DNA from: Neckera pumila
Taxonomy: Eukaryota; Streptophyta; Bryopsida; Hypnales; Neckeraceae
DNA length: 64,000 nucleotides
Assembly (NCBI GenBank): GCA_963969595.1
Contig: OZ018418.1
Location: forward strand, 9,243,001-9,307,000
Direction: 5' to 3'
Positions 58,636-64,000 of this stretch are shown here, in pieces (within the stretch, counting starts at the first letter, position 1; each line of letters starts with the position of its first letter). Below the pieces are notes generated by a model, which was not told the DNA's origin, did no database searches, and saw nothing but the letters and a program-made list of their open reading frames with translations. A program made the position numbers and the translations under genes.

Positions 58636-59523
58636 GATTGGAATAATTTAGAAAGTCAAAGCTTCATGCATATCACATTTGGGTATTTCCTTGTTTTGCA
58701 CTAGAGTCTTATAAGCTTCTATTGTATGTTGGCTTCCAATGATGTAGTAGTGGATGTTCAATTTTATAGCTTCTAATTTCGGGCAAGTGTCATAATAGAT
58801 AGTCTTACTGTTGGCGCCGTATCGCCCAATTTTGAGAGGAAGTACAGTGATAATTTGGAACCTAGATCAGTTCCTCTGTACACTATAGAACCTGATGGTG
58901 CCTTGTGCAAGTAATCAAAATGCACACGTAATAGTTGGCCTTCTTCATTTGTATATGCAATTGAATGTATTTTTGTACAATGCCTTCATCTCCTTTATTT
59001 GCTTAGGTTCAAGCTTCTTCATGTCTGCCACATTCATTTGAACACATTGGGCAATGGTGAGCTTCTTGAAACTGTTGTTTGTGCCCTCGTGGTCTCCAGG
59101 TGCTCCTATTAATGTCACTCGTTTCTTTGATTTTTTCTTTGGTGATGGTATGGCAGTTGTCTTTGCTACAATTACTTGAAAAGAATTGGCATCTTGACGG
59201 GCCTCTTCAACTAGACCCCATTGTGCTTGCATTTTGCATGAAGTCCACTTCATCAAATCATTTTTGCTCATTAATAATCCCAACTTTATACAAGACTTGC
59301 ACAAGTCACGTTCCATAGTACTGAAATAAAAAATTAACCCATATATTCTTGATTGTACAAAACTTGGGATATTCTTGATTGTACAAAACTTGATGATAAT
59401 TATTCTTTATTATGCAACCTCAATTCAAATTATCAAAGGTTGCATGATCGATACACAAGTCATCTTGGATGTTTTATCACTTAAAACACCTAAAGGTAAA
59501 CCGAATACACTAATTTATTTTTG

Positions 59524-59801
59524 TCATCTAGAGATCTCTAAATTTTAGATGACTCATTCACAAATTTTATCTTAATATGGCAACATCTAGAGATCTTTGG
59601 ATATTATGCAAGCAAATTTCTAGCCACAAAATAGCAACGCCCAATCTTTAGATATCCTACTATAGAATTACCCATATTTGTTGTTGGCTAAAGGATTCAA
59701 CTATTAACAAAGGCAATTATGCTTTCTTATCGAGAGATCTCTAGGTGATTTCAACCTTGAACTATAGCCTCTACTATACATTTGGAGATCTCCAAATGAT
59801 A
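59524..59801. repeat. Cluster of GAGATCTC-type palindromes 5' of copy 3
   Basis: CATCTAGAGATCTCTAAA (59,526), CATCTAGAGATCTTTGGA (59,584), CGAGAGATCTCTAGGTGA (59,731) and CATTTGGAGATCTCCAAATG (59,779, a perfect 20-bp palindrome). Further versions lie at 54,264 and 60,052. Confidence 0.75.
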
Positions 59802-59837
59802 TTAATCATGGACCCTAGTCACTAATGTACATCTGGA

Positions 59838-60057
59838 CACTATAAAAAATCCACATTCTAAATGACAAGCTCTAATTTTTCTTGACAGATTTTAGTGGAT
59901 GTTCAATGCAACAAACCCATGTTTTTATATCAACCTTGATGTTACATTGGATGTTCTTATTGACCAAAAACATGAATTTGTTGTATTGGACATCCACTAA
60001 AATCCGTCAAGAAAAATCAATGCTTATCACATAAGACACGGGTTTCTTTGAATAGAA
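59838..60057. mobile_element. CACTA-type foldback MITE, about 220 bp
   Basis: The left end is CACTATAAAAAATCC; the arms include TTTTTCTTGACAGATTTTAG and, inverted, TTTTTCTTGACGGATTTTAG, then GTGGATGT(T/C)CAAT. The right terminal bases are diverged. Unrelated in sequence to the 58,444 element. Confidence 0.7.
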
Positions 60058-62292
60058 GATCTCCAAATGCCAAAAATTTGGATAAATGGAGCAACAACAG
60101 GGTTCAAAGTTCAAAAACATACGAGTCATTCCACATTGGGATAGTTTCCTTGCCTTGCTCTATTTCCATAACTATCATCACTCACGTTTTGTTAAGGTTT
60201 TCTTGTATACAACCAACACAATCTAGATAGTTAATACGGTGTCAAAATTTGTGACTCTATGCACTAGGTTAATCTTATTTTCTTACAAATACTAATTTGA
60301 ATAAGCAATGAGAAGGATTCTAAACCAAAACCTTATAATGAACGAGTAACGCCCACCATCTTTTTGCACAGACAAATTTGATCAATAGATACAAAGGCCA
60401 ATAGTGTTCGTTCCAAACCAGATTTAAACAAATACTAGGGAAAAGGTAGGTCTTGCAATACTCCAGCTACAGAGGTATCTATTGGATAACTCAACGTTTG
60501 TCAAAGTTTACATGCTAACCCTAGGTCAAAGAAACAACATAAATTATTCTCAATAGTATATATCCTTCTTCACCAGATAGTGAAACCACTGAGCGGCATG
60601 TACAAAGGTCCAGAATATAGAAATCCCCTAAAAAGCAGACCGATGACAACAAGCCACTCCATGCAGTGACACCACATCATGATTCCTCAATTTTCAAACC
60701 TTGGCAGTCCATGTTGGAGCCAACTCAGTTCGGCTCACTCGAAGGCCAATAGGATACACTCTTCCTGACAGACTTTGAAGATATTATCCAATTACTCAGA
60801 AACTTCAAAGAATTTCACTTGCAAATAATGAAACGTCTAAATATCGCTAATTAAAGTACAAAGTAATGTGAAGGAGGGTCAACAAGAATGACTATGTGCA
60901 ACAAAACCAAAAAAAATTGTACAGTTCTTAGCAAGCTTACCTTTGCCCCAAACCTAAACAGACAAAATGTGCAACCCAGGAGAAGTCCTTCACCGTCCGT
61001 AGAATCCAAAATAGCGACTAACTGCACACCAAATGAAACAAGAAAAAATTAATTCCTTAATGGTCTGCCAAAATACTGTAGCAGATTTCTGTGTGGTTCT
61101 CAATAGTGCACGTCAGATTCATGCAAGTCTGTGTTCAGCCTTACCAGCTTGCAACAAACAGTAAAATATTAAAGAGCATGATAAGAGAAATATCAACCAC
61201 AGCTACACTCCTTACAAACACTAGGTTCCGTCATTTGGAGGAGCTTGCTTAACACCGACTGAGTGTTACCAAGTCTTCTGCGAGGCCCATGTTGATTCTT
61301 CGAAATGCAAGACATGTCTGTGTTGTGTGTAATAATGCAAACTTCATGGTCCGGAGGAGCAAGTTGTTGTATTGTCGGTGCAGACATGGACTGATATGAG
61401 CATTTATCTACTAAGAGTTGGAAGTAGTAGCGGTTTCAACGATGCCGTCCAGGCTTAGGGTTCATTATCAAAACTCCAAAATATGGCTAACCCAAGTTAT
61501 GCCCGATGGTGAAGCCAACATTGCAATATTTGGTCATAACATGTATTTGAGCACTTGTCTTTCGTCGACTTGCAACATACCCCAAATACTCAGAAGCTGT
61601 CAAAATCATGGATCCAAGATATTCACACAGAACCTCTGGAACGGCAGTTATTTTCTAAACCTACAGAAATGATCGCATCGCGGGTGCTCACTATTCACAT
61701 TGTGTGACTTCCTCAATTCTCACGCTTATTCAAGATCGGATATGAGAGGGCGATCTGAAATGGTAAGAGCCGTGACCAGAACCGGTCGACACAGAAGGCA
61801 AAATGCACATAACATTGTCGTCAACACCTCAAATAAGCACGAAATCTCCCCGGAAATCTCCCGAACATCCCAGGCTCGCTGACATAGTATGATGCGTACT
61901 TTCGAACCCCAGCACGCATACACCTCTTATCTTCACTGCCGAATGGAAAAATCAGTGAAAAAATAGGTGAAACTTTGTAAAAATTTCTATTTGAAAAAAA
62001 ACGGACGCGGTAATTGATGAAAGGTTTGATCTGTGTGTAATAAGCATCCGTGGAGCTCTACCAAAACTTCAACATTGATCCCAACACGACCTTACGTTGC
62101 TGTCAAAAGTACGTTGGCTACAGACTGGGTTCCTACTGATCGAGTGTCTGATCGAATGAATCCATTTAGAAGTACTTTCACAGTTACAACTGTAGCGCTT
62201 AATGTTGCAAAGCCTTCTATTGATGTATTGGCTGCAGCTCACTCCCACCATATACACAACTACATCTTCCTGGACACAAAGTTAACTGTTCA
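60058..62292. other. Intergenic, no gene recognised
   Basis: Several short frames on both strands (for example 61,193-61,387 minus and 62,033-62,374 plus) have no motif, splice context or relative in the window. Confidence 0.35.
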
Positions 62293-62364
62293 GGGCTCTG
62301 TCATTGTGAGATCCCTTGAATCATGTCTGGGCTCTGCTAGTGTGAGATCTCTTGAATCTCGGTC
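62293..62364 (+). repeat. 36-bp direct duplication
   Basis: GGGCTCTGTCATTGTGAGAT at 62,293 recurs as GGGCTCTGCTAGTGTGAGAT at 62,329, each followed by CTTGAATC. Confidence 0.7.
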
Positions 62365-62430
62365 ACCAAGTTAATTGCTGAGGAGTGGTGAGAAATTCTT
62401 ACAAGAAATGCTGATAATAACAGTAACAGT

Positions 62431-62532
62431 CGGCGCCTCTATGCCTTCTAACCTCCTCCAACGTCCTCCAATGCTGGTCGTCGGCACCTCTATGCCTTGC
62501 GACCCCTTCCAACGTCCTCCAATACTGAACAT
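62431..62532 (+). repeat. 51-bp direct duplication
   Basis: CGGCGCCTCTATGCCTT at 62,431 and CGGCACCTCTATGCCTT at 62,482, each followed by CCAACGTCCTCCAAT. Confidence 0.75.
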
Positions 62533-63509
62533 CTAGATCACCTTACACCCGGTCCCGCAACTTGAAAACACGGTTGCCTCACCGATGTAACTCAACCGAT
62601 CAGTCACTCAGCTCTTTTAAGTCTCTCCAAAAATTAATGGCAAAACAACATGCAGGGGAGTCACCCAATCGCTAAAGCACTGCAGTCTCTCTCAGTACAC
62701 CAAACGCTCAGACACAAAGACCCGACGCTGCAAACGCTAGGAGGAAGCGCGGAGACCACCTGCGAAGGTCAGGCCAGTGAGAAGAGACGGAACACGGAAG
62801 TGTCATCGGGAGCAGCAACGGACCAGCTGGAGTTGACGGTCACGATGGCGCCACCCCTCTACACTGACGTCATTATGGTAGTTAACTTTCTGAATATGCT
62901 TTCAATTAGTGAATTTGATTACTTCGGAAGTTTTCTTTTAATTATTTTCCAGGTGTAGGGCTCCTTTTTTGCTACATATAAGGGTTTTTTTATGTATTGT
63001 TTAAGTAAAGTATCATGTCACTGGTGAAATAATTTAATTATTTTATTTGCCCACATAAAGACATTTAATTGTAAAATACAATACACACAATTCACATTGT
63101 ATTTCTTCGGCAAAGTATCAAGTAGTTATGAAGTTCTAAAATGTTAGAACCACCCTTTATTCATGATTGTTCCAAAAAAGTCTATACAATATCCAGGAAC
63201 AATCACAAACTATACCCATCATGTTCAAATGTTATATTAGAGCATTTTTTTTTTCAAAAATATTGAAAATTGAATTAAATAAAAGACTTCAAAGTTTATA
63301 TTAGAATAGTTTTTATAACTATTTGTAAACTAAAAAGCCTTATAACTTTAATCTTGTCAATGAGAATAGAATGATTCAAAACTTTTTGCTTACACCATAG
63401 TTACACAAATTTAGGAAACCAATTTTTATTTTTTTATTTTTGTTAATGTCGTTTCTCTATTACAAGTTGCATGAGGAGCAATAAAAACTACATATCAAAC
63501 AATAATTTT
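62533..63509. other. Intergenic
   Basis: Mixed, then AT-rich from about 62,880. A 102-codon frame at 62,650-62,958 has no recognisable motif. Confidence 0.3.
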
Positions 63510-64000
63510 TTACCCCCTAAAGAACGGGCATGCATTTTTTGGTTGTATAGAAATTTTGGGCAGATATATATGAACAGAGATTTCTATATTTTAGGTTGAA
63601 ATTATAGTAGAAGATGGCACAAGGAACTCGACAAGGAATATCTTTTATATGCACTAAATTTCATGACATTTGAAAATACAAGTCAAAAGTTATGGCCTAA
63701 TATGTTACTTTTTTCGTAATTGGACAATTTGGGCAGATCAGAAAAAATCACTACTTTGATCAATGAGATTTTTAGTTTGTGGGCAATTATGGATTTCCTA
63801 CTTTAAAATAAACTTTGAAGTCCTTTATCTTACACAATTTTCAATATTCTTTGAAAAAAATAAAATCTTAGAATGTAGATTGTTTATTACAACATTGCAA
63901 CCATTGGGATTGGCAATTTTCAATTCTATAATTAAATTCTTGATAATTTAGTATTCTGAACCATTCTCTACTACTATCTACTTACTATTTTTTTCCTAAA
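63510..64000 (+). mobile_element. TTAA-family element, cut by window end
   Basis: Starts TTACCCCCTAAAGAAC, then AGTTATGGCCTAATATG, AATGAGATTTTTAGTTTGTG and CATTGGGATTGGCAATTTT, which match the interior of 48,521-49,443 and the fragment at 41 kb. The 3' end lies outside the window. Confidence 0.6.

Larger units (their letters stand above)
54330..59316 (-). pseudogene. NIF/FCP1-like HAD family, copy 3 (disrupted)
   Basis: Parts found, reading leftward: 59,316-58,945 (Lys-rich, KKKSKKRVTL), 58,055-56,580 (long central region with MFEVTKS, cognate to MFEVNKS in copy 2), about 56,520-56,253, about 56,163-55,500 (Pro-rich, PPPPPVEPPKK), about 55,332-55,030 and 54,950-54,330 (NIF domain). Motif I is YVVVLDLNGLL, followed by RPGLTEFLDWL, SSSVSDKNMQG, FLKDL with the motif III Lys kept, and VLLVDDNP. 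Breaks: TAA at 57,435-57,437 inside the central exon, a one-base shift near 54,770 in the NIF exon, and several TGA/TAG codons in the Pro-rich region. It is more diverged than copies 1 and 2 are from each other. Exon borders other than the central one are approximate. Confidence 0.65.

Noticed and set aside
62033..62958. Protein-coding frames at 62,033-62,374 and 62,650-62,958
   Set aside because: No recognisable motif, splice context or relative in the window; they overlap short direct duplications.
1..64000. UAG (and UAA) read as glutamine, as in some ulvophyte algae and ciliates
   Set aside because: TAG is often found where CAG is expected, but TGA is also in frame at several sites, some TAG align with TGG (Trp), and the copies carry frameshifts. 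Decay by deamination explains all of these better. It remains worth a check against expressed genes.

Overview
This is a eukaryotic nuclear window with few genes and many repeats, most likely from a streptophyte. I favour a charophyte-grade alga, bryophyte or other early-diverging plant over a flowering plant, but the sequence does not name the species. The evidence is long AT-rich intergenic DNA, GT-AG introns, CACTA-type foldback MITEs, a protein resembling the plant Ptta/En/Spm transposase family, and HAD/NIF proteins with the plant-like DLNG variant of motif I. I see no rRNA, tRNA or CRISPR, and no gene that is intact from end to end.

Layout. (1) 1-3,319 (+) is copy 1 of a multi-exon family: coiled-coil exon, short exon, NIF/FCP1-like phosphatase exon, C-terminal exon. 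(2) 3.5-9.2 kb holds a MITE, a hypothetical ORF and two degenerate tandem arrays. (3) 9.5-11.5 kb (+) is a fragment of the same family (copy 4). (4) 11.85-17.2 kb is a composite insertion built on a large inverted repeat and GTCGGACGG-type arrays. (5) 17.8-24.4 kb (-) is copy 2, an inverted segmental duplicate of copy 1 that includes the same downstream MITE. (6) 29.0-33.3 kb (-) is a seven-exon transposase-like gene with every splice phase intact and four in-frame stops. (7) 34.5-37.5 kb (+) is one 1,011-codon gag-like frame with nine stops, no frameshift and an internal duplication. (8) 38-49.5 kb is AT-rich and holds about 0.9-kb TTAA-flanked elements, a CACTA-like element with an internal minisatellite, and a long degenerate array. 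(9) 50.5-51.8 kb (-) is a decayed protein kinase. (10) 52-60 kb holds arrays, copy 3 of the NIF family (-) and two CACTA-type MITEs. (11) 60-63.5 kb has no recognisable gene, and a further TTAA element is cut by the window end.

Two patterns tie the window together. First, each lineage of the NIF-like family carries its own short palindromic sequence, repeated in its introns and flanks: a GCGC type in copies 1 and 2, a GAGATCTC type in copy 3 and an AAGGATAATTATCCTT type in copy 4. Second, the broken frames decay mainly by stops that one C-to-T or G-to-A change explains, especially CAG to TAG. This fits deamination of methylated cytosine in silenced repeats. These genes therefore look like a silenced, duplicating repeat-gene landscape rather than a working pathway.
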